Source: Dryocosmus kuriphilus
Lineage: Eukaryota; Arthropoda; Insecta; Hymenoptera; Cynipidae
Direction of reading: 5' to 3'
Length of the DNA stretch: 64,000 nt
Assembly (NCBI GenBank): GCA_038277395.1
Contig: CM076197.1
Location: forward strand, 82,011,951-82,075,950
Shown: one piece after another, positions 22,042 to 33,287 of the stretch
Numbering within the stretch: position 1 is the first letter of the stretch
How the letters are laid out: every line of letters begins with the position of its first letter
Made by a program: the position numbers and the translations under genes
The notes under the pieces: model-generated
The model's input: only the letters and a program-made list of their open reading frames with translations
Told to the model about the DNA's origin: nothing
Database searches by the model: none

Positions 22042-22840
22042 TAACCCAGCCGGAAGAAGACCCGAAATCGATAGAGTAATGAATACCCAAATAATCAGGT
22101 TAATTATTTCTGGCCAAGCTGGAAATTCTTTAAGATCAGAATTTTTCTCCGAGCTTCCATTTTTTCAAAAATCCATATACAACCTCTTCAATACTCTGCA
22201 CTAATTGGAATTTGAATTCGTCTTTTTTTTTTTTTAAGTCAAAGTTATTCTGAGGTTTCTGAGGTCTGAAACATAAAATTCCTAGTTTTTTAAATAATTT
22301 AGCTGAAAAACAACTTCAAGTATCAGGTAGAAGTACTTATCACGGATCGTGCCGGCCCATTTATGAAACAGTTTGACGAATAATCCAATTTTTAAATAAT
22401 ATTGTTCTATAGTAAGCATGAAAGTTAGGATTTTCGTATATACATAAAAATGAGTATCGTTCCAAAATTTTTAACACTGAAAAAAAAACTTAATTATGCA
22501 TATCCTACTCCCAACCCCGAAAAATTGAATTTCCATTTATTAGAGTCAACAAACTTGACACCTATCATTTATTTTTTCACGCGTATTCACAAATTTCAAT
22601 TATTTCACATTTATAATAGCTTAAACGATAGGTTAAGTATTTTCGATTTAAGATTACTGTATATTTTTTTTTCATTTTGATAGAACTTTATTTATTAATT
22701 ACCTGTTTCAAAATGCGTACACAATTTTTCACACGGTCCGTGTATTTATGTGATGGAGAAAGATATAATAATAGGTGTTGCGAATAACTTTTATTTCAAT
22801 CGCATATACAGATAAATAAATTTAATAAAAGTTATCGTTG
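22042..22840. other. Intergenic, no gene seen
   Basis: AT-rich DNA upstream (on the minus strand) of the relic. No matching splice-acceptor signature was found. Confidence 0.4.
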
Positions 22841-22844
22841 AGAA

Positions 22845-23910
22845 TTGAAAGACATAACCTATCAGGTGTTATTTTCGTAAACGAAGTGGTTTAAATTTCA
22901 TTTTTACTATTAAAATGTTTGTTACGTCATGGGATGAATTTTAATACGGTAGATGTAAAAAAGAAAAATCAATGAAGGTTGAAGTAAAAAATTAAGGAAA
23001 TCATTAAAAGTGATGTAAAACCTAACCTATAACGTGTTTTTTTCATAAGCGGAGTGGATTAAATTTTATTTTTACTATTAAGATCTTTATTACAGGAAAT
23101 GAATTTTAATATGGAAGATGTAAAAAAAGAAAAATCCATCAAGGAATCTATTCATCAAAGATTAAGAAAATTGTTAAAAGTCATGTAAAACTATACATAA
23201 AGGTGAGAGGAGTATGGAGAACGCAGCTATTTTTTCTTTTTACTTCCTGAATTGTGTTTAATAATTATTATTAATTAAATTAATAATTATGTTTTAAGGA
23301 GAAATTTAAAATACAGAGCAAATTTTAATGTTTTTATTTTTAAATTGAAATAACATCTGAAGCAATAAACATTTTTTAATGTATCTGAGCTCATCTTAAA
23401 GGTAAGCTTTTAACTTTTTGCACCGCCATGCAAAAAAAAGGTTTCGCAATAATATTGATAAGTTAATGCGATTCTATAGAAATTTACCGAGCTCTGGTAC
23501 ATTGAAAAATGTTTACTGTTTCAAATTTTATTTAGATTTAAAGAAGACCATTAGAACTTTCCCTGTTTTTCCAATATCTCCTTAAAAAATAAACAAAGTT
23601 ACTTCATCCTACACTCATTTTGTACAGAATTCTGATAGCTTCCAACCTATTAGGGAGAAAAATTGCTGTCTCATATAAACACCTTTGAAAGTTCTAATGA
23701 CTTAAGCAATTAGTTGTTTTTAAACAGGTGGTCTCATACTCGTGACCGATACTGTAGTTTTATATCACTTTTACAAATATTCTTAATATTTTACTTATTT
23801 ACCCTTGATGGCTTTTTCTTTTCACAACTTCCATATTAAAATCATCCGCTTCAACAAACATTTTAATAGTAGAAATGAAAATGAATCAACTCCGCTTATG
23901 AAAACAACAC
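22845..23910. repeat. Direct and inverted ~170 bp repeat units
   Basis: Two direct units (about 22850-23020 and 23025-23195) share 'ggatgaattttaata-gg', 'gatgtaaaaaa', 'tttttactatta' and 'aagtgatgtaaaac'. A third, inverted unit lies at about 23755-23910. Between them at 23345-23530 is a smaller inverted pair around 'aacattttt-aatgta'. This looks like a decayed foldback element. Confidence 0.6.
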
Positions 23911-23992
23911 AACGAAAACTTTCAATTTATTTATCTACTGAAATATATGTTCATTCTAGTCTCTGGTCCATTATATATCAAAAATAATATAA

Positions 23993-24154
23993 AAAATCTG
24001 CCCGCCTCGCGGGCACATTCTCATCGCGCACTTCGCGCGAAGAATGAGCACGCCTATGGCGCGCGTCTGTTGTCACTCGCGCTTCGCGCTCGATAGATTA
24101 TTCACCTCGCGCTACGCGCTCGGTGTTTATGGATCGTATAAACCTTTAAAATTA
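23993..24154 (+). repeat. Family X head fragment
   Basis: The palindrome-rich head of X only (TCTGCCCGC, then the GCGCTTCGCGC-type boxes to 'gatcgtataaacctttaaa'), ending at the junction with the 490 bp segment at 24155. Confidence 0.85.
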
Positions 24155-24640
24155 ACGTTTTTAAAACATTAAAACAAAGATATTAAATAGCTGAAATCGA
24201 AATGTTGTAAGTCTGAATACAGCGCTAATTAAATAGGAATAATTGTTTGAAATTTATGATTTACTTCAAAGTTTACGTTAAAAATGGTCTAATCGAAGTA
24301 AAAAAAAGAGAGGAATAAATAGCAAAACTTTTTTTTGAATTTTTATATTTTTTTGTACAACTTGGATTCAAATTTATATAATTTCTTCGTATTTCTTTCT
24401 ATAACCAAAAAATTCAATTTTGTAAGACATTTGAAATTCACGAAGTTACATAGCTAATTCAAAAATATGAAAGTCGACTCGGCGATACAGTTAGCTGCTT
24501 TAAAAACAAAAATAATTTTTCTCAAGTATGTTTTAGTTTACTTAATTTTATTTTGTAGTATTTTTCTATTTGAGCTATAAATTTTTTTCGAAGATTTTTA
24601 TTTCAGTAAATTTTTTCTATAAAAACCGAGTATGTTAATA
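24155..24640 (+). repeat. 490 bp segment duplicated (inverted) at 52860-53345
   Basis: This segment reads the same as the reverse complement of 52860-53345 with few differences (for example 'gtctgaatacagcgctaatt', 'gtacaacttggattcaaatt'). It abuts the X head in both places. It is non-coding and AT-rich. Confidence 0.85.
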
Positions 24641-25842
24641 AAAAAAATCTGACTGCTTCGCGGGCACATTATCATCGCGGGCTTCGCGCGAAGTATGAGC
24701 GCGCCTAGGGCGCGCGTCTGTTGGCACTCGCGCTTCGCGCTCGGTGTTTATGGATCGTATAAACCTTTAAATTAAGAATTACAAAAGAAATTATTTTACT
24801 TAAGGCTCTGTCGCCTTTAAGGAATACATTCTCATCATGACACTCGCGCTTCGCGCTCGATAATTACATTTCTTTAAAACAAATTGTAGATTGGTAAAGT
24901 TTTTTTTTTGATTTTCCAAATTTTCACAATACAGGATTTCGATTCTTAAAAGTAAAACGATGAGTCTCATAAATAAATTTTGCAGCTCTTTCCAAGGTGA
25001 ATAATTGTGCCTGTTAATATTTTCTCACATGTTGCATAGTTTTGCTGAAAAGTGGTTTTCTTTATATTTCATAACATATTTCACGAATAACTCAAAACGT
25101 ACGCATCTGTTCGAAAAAATAATAGAAAGCAAATTTGTAGACCTGTTTGAGCTGAACAACTTTGTTTATTATTATTTTTCCGTATCTTGCATAGTTTGGC
25201 GGGAAATTTGAAAATCTTGATTTTTAATAACGTTTTATCGATTAAAACAAAAACCGTACTTTTTATCAAAAAATGGTTGAAACAAAATTTATAGATCATT
25301 TTAAATTGAACAACTTTGTTCTTTACCATTTTTTTGTATCTTGAATATTTTGGCGGGAAACCAAAGTTTTTTAATTTTAATAGCGTTTTCTTGATTAAAA
25401 CAAAAACCGTTCATCTTATCAAAAAACGGCCAAGACAAAATTGGTAGATTTTTTTGAGATGAACAATTTTACTTTCTTACATTTTTTTTGTATCTCTCAT
25501 AGTTTAGCCGGAAAATGGATTTCTTGGTTTTGTGAAAACTGTTTTTGATGGATAAAACCATAGCCGTTGGTCACAAACCGCTGGTTAACGAACTCGTCCT
25601 TTCTTTTTACCTCTTAAAGAACTATACCAAAGCGCACTCCAATCCGATTAGTCCTTCACAAGTTATCGTGGGAACAGACTCCAACGACAACGACGACGAC
25701 GACAACGACAACAGACAGACACCGTCGTAAAAACCGTTTTTTTTTTTTTTTTTTCAGGAGGTCTCAAAACTTGGGAGATTTCATGAAATCCGCGAAAGTC
25801 AAATTTTACATAAATCTAATACCTTCTCTGATGAGAATATAA
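24641..25842 (+). repeat. Family X repeat, forward full copy
   Basis: Runs from the head 'tctgactgcttcgcggg' to the tail 'cttctctgatgagaatat'. The (GAC)n-type microsatellite is at ~25685-25725. Together with 24155-24640 it is the counterpart of 51604-53345 in inverted orientation. Confidence 0.85.
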
Positions 25843-26826
25843 AAATCTACCCGCTTCGTGGGCACATTCTCATCGCGCACTTCGTGCTCGATTTTCGTTA
25901 CTGTGGTCTTAAACTTTCAAAACACGTACTTTTAATAAAATTATTAAATTTCTGTTTTGTTAAAGATTTGAAATAAAATTATTTTACTTAAGGCTCCATC
26001 GGCCTTAAGGAATACATTCTCATCACGACACTCGCGCTTCGCGCTCGACAGTCAATTTTCTTAAAAATCCATTGTCGATTAGTAAAGTTTTTTTTCTGAT
26101 TTTCTAAATTTTAACAACGCAGGTTTTCGATTCTTAAAAGTAAAACGATGAGTCTTATGAAAAATAAGATGAACAATTCTGTTTGTTAATATTTTCTCGT
26201 ATCTCGCATAGTTTGCTGAAAAGTGGATTTGTTTGTATTTAATAACATATTTCACGAATAACTCAAAAACTACGCGCCTGTCCAAAAAAAATTGTGGAAA
26301 GCAAATTTGTAGATCCTTTTGAGAGGAACAACTTTGTTTATTACCATTTTTTTCGTATCTTGCACAGTTTGGCGGGAAATTTGAATTTTTGATTTTTAAT
26401 AACGTTTTCTCGATTAAAACAAAAGCCGTGCATTTTACCAAAAAATGGTTAATACAAAATTTGTAGATTTTTTTGAGATGATCAATTTTACTCTGTACTG
26501 TTTTTTTGTATCTCGCATAGTTTAGCCGGAAAATTGATTTTTTGATTTTGTGAAAACCGTTTTTGACGGATAAAACCATAACCACTGGTCAAAAACGGCT
26601 GGTTAACGAGCTCGTCCTTTCTTTTCAGACCCTGAAGAAGTATGCCAAAGCGCAATCCAGTCTGATGATTCTTTGAAAAGTTATCGCGGTGACAGACACC
26701 GTCGTAAAAACCGTGTTTTCTGACTCAGGGGGTCTCAAAACGTGGAAATTTGATGAAATCCGCGAAAGTCAGTTTTCACTTTTCACATAAAACTAATACC
26801 TCCTCATTGAGATGAGAATGTAAAAA
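25843..26826 (+). repeat. Family X repeat, diverged variant copy
   Basis: Directly adjoins the previous copy. It has a shortened head (one GC palindrome, then 'ttcgttactgtggtcttaaa') and fewer internal subunits, and its tail reads 'ctcattgagatgagaatg'. The variant head matches the end of the 14206-14950 fragment, which defines a subfamily. Confidence 0.8.
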
Positions 26827-27485
26827 ACATTGTTATTTGATTTATGTTTTTATAAATGAGCGAAGTTATTTGGTGGTTTTTTGCCGTGACCAAAATCGGT
26901 CTTTTAAACCTTTTAAAATTGCAATCCATATTGACGTCACGCTCTGTCGGTAACGTTATTCCGCACTTCGCATGTCCATACATATTATGGTTGGGTACTT
27001 GGGTAGGCGGAACCAAATAATTTATCTTTGGCGGAACGTTTTTTATACACGAAAAATTGTATATTTTGAGTTTTAGAACTTTTTAATTCCAAAATGTCCA
27101 GCGACTACTATATAAATCCTTACAAGGATATTTAAAAAAGTGTTATAGAAGGAGAAAATAAGATTGATTCAAGACTACGATCCGTATATGCATTAAATAA
27201 AAAAGAACTAATAAGTATCAAATTGGAAGAGCTGCCAGAAATATCAACTACCTATAGGTTTATTTAATTACTTCATACTGAGTCACAGTTTCTACACGGG
27301 TCAGAAATTAATATCGTACCAAAGTTTTGCAAACTTATAATACTTCGAAGTTGGCTTTGTACTGGATAAATGGTTTAAATAAAAATAAATGATATTTGCC
27401 GTTCTCGGAGATGTTAATATATGTAACAATTTTTAATTAATTTATTCTTAATTTTACCTGACAAAGATTTATAACTGTTTAATTT
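26827..27485. other. Intergenic with weak broken frame
   Basis: A frame starting at ATG 27094 (MSSDYYINPYKDI) meets TAA at 27133-27135, then stays open to 27267 with an ordinary protein-like composition (SRLRSVYALNKKELISIKLE). Short inverted ends (ttatttggt / accaaataa) occur near 26869 and 27020. No family is recognised. Confidence 0.3.
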
Positions 27486-28630
27486 TTTCATTCCCATCAA
27501 AGAAGGTATTAGATTTATGTAAAATTTGGCTTTCGCGGATTTCATGAAATCTCTACGTTTTGAGACCTCCTGAATCCGAAAAAAAACGATTTTTACGACG
27601 GTGTGTCTGTCTGTCTGTTGTCGTTGTCGTCGTCGTCGTTGTCGTTGGAGTCTGTTCCCACGATAACTTTCGAAGGACTAATCGGATTGGATTGCGCTTT
27701 GATAAACTTCTTTAAGGGGTAAAAAGAAAGGACGAGTTCGTTAACCAGCGGTGTTTGACTAACGGTTATGGTTTTATCCATCAAAAGCGGTTTTCACAAA
27801 ATCAAAAAATCCATTTTTCGGCTAAACTATATGATAGATACAAAAAAAATGTAAGAAAGTAAAATTGTTCATGTCATTAACCGTTTTTTGATAAAATGAA
27901 CGGTTTTTGTTTTAATCAAGAAAACGCTATTAAAATTTAAAAACTCTGGTTTCCCGCCAAAATATTCAAGATACAAAAAAATAGTACAGAATAAAGTTGT
28001 TCAATTCAAAAAGATCTACAAATTTTGTTTTAACCATTTTTTGATAAAATGCAAGGTTTTTGTTTTAATCGATAAAACGTTATTAAAAAGCAAAAATTTC
28101 AAATTTCCCGCCAAAATATGCAAGATACGAAACAATGATAATGAACACAGTTGTTCAACTCAAAAAGATCTACAAATTTGCTCTCTATCATTTTTTTTTA
28201 TCAGACGCGTAGTTTTTGAGTTATTCGTGAAATATGTTATGAAATATAAAGAAAACCACTTCAGCAAAACTATGCAAGATATGAGACAATATTAACAAGC
28301 AGAATTGTTCACCTTGGAAAGAGCTACAAAATTTATTCGTTAAGACTCATCGTTTTACTTTCAAGAATCGAAATCCTGTATTGTGAAAATTTGGAAAATC
28401 ACAAAAAAAATTTACCAATCTACAATGTGTTTTAAAAAAATGTAATTATCGAGCGCGAAGCGCGAGTGTCATGATGAAAATGTATTCCTTAAGGGCGATA
28501 GAGCCTTAAGTAAAATAATTTCGTTTGTAATTTTTTAATTTAAAAGTTTATACGATCCATAAACACCGAGCGCGAAGCGCCAGTGTGAGGCGCGGGATGA
28601 GAATGTGCCCGCGAAGCGGGCAGATTTTTT
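27486..28630 (-). repeat. Family X repeat, reverse copy
   Basis: From 'ttcattcccatcaaagaagg' to 'gcgaagcgggcagatttttt'. It is nearly complete, with part of the palindrome head deleted (only two boxes remain after 'cataaacacc'). Confidence 0.85.
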
Positions 28631-29629
28631 AATATATGGAATTATTATAGAATATTTGTTTTATGTACTATAAAAATTTACATTGCAGTTCGCTGAAAGT
28701 AATTGATAAAATTCTCTTTATTATTTGTTTACCTCCAATCATTTTAAATTCATATATAAAAATACTGTAAAGTAAGTAAATACCATATGTCCTAACCTTA
28801 AAATAAATTGCGTAATGTTGACTTCACTTGGTGAAAACTAGAATTAAATCATTGTCAGACACTAGGCTTATTCCTTATAAATTCGTATAAATAAAGTGCT
28901 CAGAATTCATATCGTCAATTAATTTAACGTGCACATTCAAAAACAAAATATAAAAATGTGTTATAAATTATTCCAAGTATAATAATCGCGTGTTTTTTTT
29001 TTCATTTCCATCTCTTCGTTTTTTAAATGTTACTATAAATATTATTTGATAAAATATTCATAAAAAAACTTAAAATAAAAATAATAAAAATAACTTACTT
29101 CTAACTTGCATTATTTACTCTATCCATAGATCAAAGTACACAAAAATTACTACAAAATATGTATAAATATTCTTTTTCGTGGCGTCATTGTGATGCACAA
29201 ACGTATGAAGGAATGAGCAATCTGTGGCCTGTGTGTGGGGAAATTGGAAGATAAGATTTCAGTCATGAAGTATGCGAAATTAATATGATAGGAACTGCAA
29301 ATGAATAGGAATTACTTTTTCGCTTTAAATTAAATTAACCAAATAATCAATTAATTATCATTTCATAAGGTATTATAAGGATGAAAGGTTAGCTCTTAGA
29401 AGAATATTACAGATCAAATATTTTTATTTATGAAAAAATGTAAACCGAAAAAAATGGTTCATTTAAAACCTTTTATTTTGGATGAACTTTTTGTCGCTAC
29501 ATCTTACCTTATAGGGAAAAAATGCACATTCATTTTCGATAAAATTTATCCTGGTCGATGCATGCAGCTACAGTTTTTTGCCATTCTTAAAATTCGAGAT
29601 GATCATAAAAAATTTCTAATTTGTGTATC
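28631..29629. other. Intergenic, no gene seen
   Basis: 1 kb of AT-rich DNA. The short ORF at 29430-29633 is unsupported. Confidence 0.4.
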
Positions 29630-29881
29630 TTAAGAGCCTCGAAAAAATACAATTTTTTCTTCCTTAGATTGGGATGCATTTTCTTCCACCAGGTATTTGT
29701 AATAGACCAGAACCCATAGAAAGAGAATCATACTTCCAATTACGATCCCCCAGACTTCTCTTGTGCAAGAATGAGAATTTTTCAAGGATTTTTCAATTTT
29801 CAAATTATCATAATTTGTTGTGGCTTCTGCCATCTGAATTGTGTCCTGTTCTGTCCTGTTTTGCTTTATTCCAGTCATCAT
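29630..29881 (-). CDS. Possible small single-pass membrane protein
   Basis: An 83-codon frame beginning MMTGIKQNRTEQD, with a polar, Asn/Glu-rich N-terminal half, one clear membrane segment (VWGIVIGSMILFLWVLVYY, residues ~44-63) and a charged tail. It lies on the same strand as, and between members of, the Gag-TM cluster. A comparable short TM relic at 32959-33217 also starts MTG. A possible acceptor (tttttcctcttaag) is just upstream on the minus strand. It could be a separate small gene, or the last exon of a Gag-TM gene that lost its Gag part. Function unknown. Confidence 0.4.
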   Translation of the reverse strand: MMTGIKQNRTEQDTIQMAEATTNYDNLKIEKSLKNSHSCTREVWGIVIGSMILFLWVLVYYKYLVEENASQSKEEKIVFFRGS

Positions 29882-31154
29882 GGTTTTGACTTAAGAGGAA
29901 AAATGACTTTGAAATATATTCTACAATTATTGAGATTCAATCTGTAAAAGGCAACAAGTAAATATAAACACTTCAATAAATTATTAAAATGAAACTTTAA
30001 AATTATTAATTGACTAATCCAGCCTAACTCTAATTTTACACATTTACTTGCCCAAATATTATATTGCAAATCTTGTAGGAAAAAATTAAACAATCTTTTT
30101 AAATTATATTGATTGCACAAAAAATTTTTATGTAATTAAAAAATATTATTTTCTTAAATATTGTAAAATATTTTCTTTTCAATTCGATTAGGTCTGCATT
30201 TGAAAATATTTAGAATACGGTGCTAATTTTCATTGGGGAAACTCCAGTTTTCCACGTTTTCATTTTCTATAAAAATTTTCATTCTTGTAATCATACATTT
30301 ATTATTTCTAAATTATATTTTCATTTAAGCTGAGTTATTTAATATTGAACGGATCAAATATAACAATGTGGAATTTCCTGTCCTTTCAAACAAAAATTGT
30401 TACATTTTATACCTACATGTTCAACTTAAACTGGGTAAATTAAAAAATTTTCGTATGTTAATTGCTCATTCTTTAAACTTAAATTTTGAAATCGTTAAAA
30501 ATGTTTTATATTTAAATATTAAAATCTGAATCTTTAAGTTTGGAAGCTTTTAAATTCAGAACTTACAATTTTTAGAACCTTTATGAATCAAGTTATGGAT
30601 GCATATATTTATACGTTTATAAGAGTTTTTAAGCCAGGGGTATGTCTGATGAATAGTATCAATTTCTACCCACCTTAGCTTCTTGATGATAAGGATGGTG
30701 CTGCTGATGCGTTTTCTAAATGTAAAATTAACGTTACCTTTATTTCTGTTAAATTTTAAGAAAAAATGCACGAAATAAGTACGTTGGTAGTTTTGATTTA
30801 GGCATGCAGTTTGCGTATAAAGTCCAGATATGTACCGTGAAGTAAAAATGAACCTTTGCGCGAAAACTGTTGTAAATTAATAAGTGGGCGCTGCAAATTG
30901 CGGCAAAACTCGAAAACTGTTTGACGAGCGAAACTTCAGTTGCATTAAATTAAAAACAGACAAGGCATTTATGGCTAATTAATTACTAAAATTATTTTAC
31001 AATTTTGAATTGGGAGTATTTAATATTTTTGTTAGTTTAATTTTTTTCAATTTACGCATCACGTAACTTTTTCCATTTATATTTTTAAAGCATCATAAAA
31101 CATCTTTTGTTCTATAAATCTACCATAAGAATGATTTGAAATGATTAAGCATCG
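29882..31154. other. Intergenic, no gene seen
   Basis: 1.27 kb of AT-rich DNA. Short ORFs only. Confidence 0.4.
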
Positions 31155-31161
31155 GTCATAG

Positions 31162-31574
31162 TAGGGTACTAAATTAGGTGGGAATATGCAAGGCCGCCAT
31201 TTTGGGTCCCCGCGAATTTAAAAAAGGGTAAAGCATTAAGCTGCACTTCCGGTAATTAAATTAAGTTACTTTGATGATAAATAATTCATACGTTCCTAAC
31301 ATAATCTCAAATTAAAAGTTGATTTCCAAACTTCTATTGCTAAGAGTTTATACACATTTTAAAACCTTTATGGGTCATTTAGAGAGAAACAATATAGAAA
31401 AAAATCTATCTTTGGTACTGTGTTTTCAACGTAGAGCTATAAACCATGCATTTTGTGCCACTTTTAGTTCTCATTTAGCACAAATAATCACATGTGTATA
31501 TCACAAGCATTTCCCGCGTATGCTTCTAAGACACAAAATGTCGGTTGCATATTCCCACCTAATTTAGTACCCTA
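31162..31574. mobile_element. 413-bp MITE with TIRs and 7-bp target duplication
   Basis: The left end 'tagggtactaaattaggtgg' and the right end are inverted copies for ~29 bp. GTCATAG occurs immediately outside both ends (31155-31161 and 31575-31581), a convincing target site duplication. The inner 'aaggccgccattttgggtcc' and the rest are non-coding. A 7-8 bp duplication fits P-like or hAT-like elements; the superfamily is undetermined. Confidence 0.8.
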
Positions 31575-31904
31575 GTCATAGGGGTGTTGTATGTATAAAA
31601 AGTGGCGCCAAATGCAATCAAGGGAAAAAGTTATTTTTGAACTGTAGACTTTTCATTGGTCGCCGCCATGGCGGATAGACGTAGGTGCAACAGCTGATAG
31701 TGATACATTGAGTCAAGTTGTCAACAATAAACAACTTGAAATACGGAGTTGTACATTTTCGATAAGCAGCTTGACTCACACTGTCACTATCAGCTGTTGC
31801 ACCCATGGAGAATAGATACAGGAGGCCAACTAATGTATCCGAAAATAAGCAAATTTTTCTCGGAAGTTAATGGTTAAGTTACTTCCCGTATATAGCGCAT
31901 GTGT

Positions 31905-32235
31905 ACAAAATTGGGTAGGTATTCACTTATCCGAAATTTCATTTTCCCTAAAACTCATTTTGCCGAAAAAATCACTAGATTACTAGACGCCTTCGAAACA
32001 ATTTATAGATGGGTTTCTGCTTACCAATTTTGGATAGATCTGTAACAGCATCTTTGTCTGTACAAAGATACTTTGGTCTGTAACTCAAATTGACTTTAGG
32101 TGGCATTCACAAGCGGGATCCCCTCTATCTGCCTCTCATTTATGCCTACATCGCCCGTAAATCTAGTGATTTTTTCGGCAAAATGAGTTTTAGGGAAAAT
32201 GAAATTTCGGACAAGTGAATACCTACCCAAAATTG
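31905..32235. mobile_element. ~330-bp MITE nested in the composite
   Basis: ~75-bp terminal inverted repeats: 'gggtaggtattcactt-tccg' then 'aaaactcattttgccg' and 'aaaaaatcactagat', repeated inverted at 32159-32230. A second copy lacking its left end is at 32268-32590. Confidence 0.75.
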
Positions 32236-32267
32236 CATGAATAGCAGGCTTGTGATCGGAGAATAAA

Positions 32268-32590
32268 AAAAATCACTAGATTACGAGACGCCTTCGAAAC
32301 AATTGATAGATGGGTTTCTGCCTACCAATTTTGGATAGATCTGTAACTCAAATTGACTTTAGGTGGCGTTTCGTGAAAATTCTAAATTTCTCTTTATAAA
32401 ACTCGAATTTTTTAAATGTAATTTTCCATTTGGAGTGATCATGGCAACAGAATATCAATATGCCATGAATTCACAAGCGGGATCCCCTCTATCATTTATG
32501 TCTACATCGCCCGTAAATCTGGTGATTTTTTCGTCAAAATGAGTTTTAGGGAAAATTAAATTTCGGACAAGTGAATACCTACCGTTGCAC
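32268..32590. mobile_element. Second, left-truncated copy of the nested MITE
   Basis: Starts abruptly at 'aaaaaatcactagattacga' and then follows the first copy through 'gacgccttcgaaacaatt' to 'tttcggacaagtgaatacct'. It contains an extra ~110 bp around 'ggcgtttcgtgaaaattc' that the first copy lacks. Confidence 0.7.
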
Positions 32591-32958
32591 CTATGTCAAT
32601 CCATCATGGTGGCGACCAATGAAAAGGCTACAATTCAAAAATTACTTTTTTCATTGGTTGCATTTGGCGCCATTTTTTATTCATAGGTACAACCAGAGTA
32701 CAACCCTATGCCGATGCCTAATCATTCTTACGGTATGAAAGAAAACCGAGAAAAGTAAATGCTGATAGGTGTTTATTTATAATATGATATTAAAGATTCG
32801 TTACAATTAGTCCAGAAAATAGTAAATATATTTTTTATATAGAATTTTTTTTGTATTATTAACGATGTCAACTTACGAAGATGGAATTAATAATTTGGTT
32901 ATTAATTACAAGTCCAAAAAAATACATTCTAATAAATAATTAAATAATACATGATTAA

Positions 32959-33217
32959 TTATGGAGTCATGAAAACAATAACGGTCCACATCAAAAAAAC
33001 CAACAAAGCTACTATCATGACATCGCAAAGACTTCCTTCCGCATTTTCATTTGCACAGCAGAAGATTCCGTTAATTGCACTGGGCCTAGGATTTACTGAA
33101 TTTGATAAATCGTTATGAAGAACGGAACCTTGTACAGATTCCGCCCCTGAATGTTTCTTTTTTATTCTCCATTTCAGTTTTTATACTCCTCTCCGCGCTT
33201 TCATTCATTCCCGTCAT
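32959..33217 (-). pseudogene. Small membrane protein relic with family-type splice acceptor
   Basis: Minus strand: 'ttttttattttacag' with the exon starting at 33276, then ATG at 33217 (MTGMNESAERS). The frame slips by one base at a GGGG run (~33136-33140) and continues through a polar stretch to a membrane segment (VMIVALLVFLMWTVIVFM), ending MTP at the TAA at 32959-32961. The MTG start and the single TM resemble 29630-29881. The acceptor matches the Gag-TM genes. If the slip is a sequencing error, this is an ~86-aa gene. Confidence 0.4.
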
Positions 33218-33287
33218 TTTTGGTTTTAAAAGAAGAAGAAATGACGTTCAGAAATCTAAAATTTCTGGGGAACAATCTGTAAAATAA

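Larger units (their letters stand above)
31582..32708. mobile_element. Composite element with ~125-bp inverted arms
   Basis: The arms 31582-31700 and 32588-32708 are inverted copies (shared 'tggcgccaaatgcaa', 'cttttcattggtcgcc', 'taggtgcaac'). Inside are a tight palindrome at 31687-31803 ('gcaacagctgatagtga' both ways) and two copies of another MITE. There is no transposase. Confidence 0.7.
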
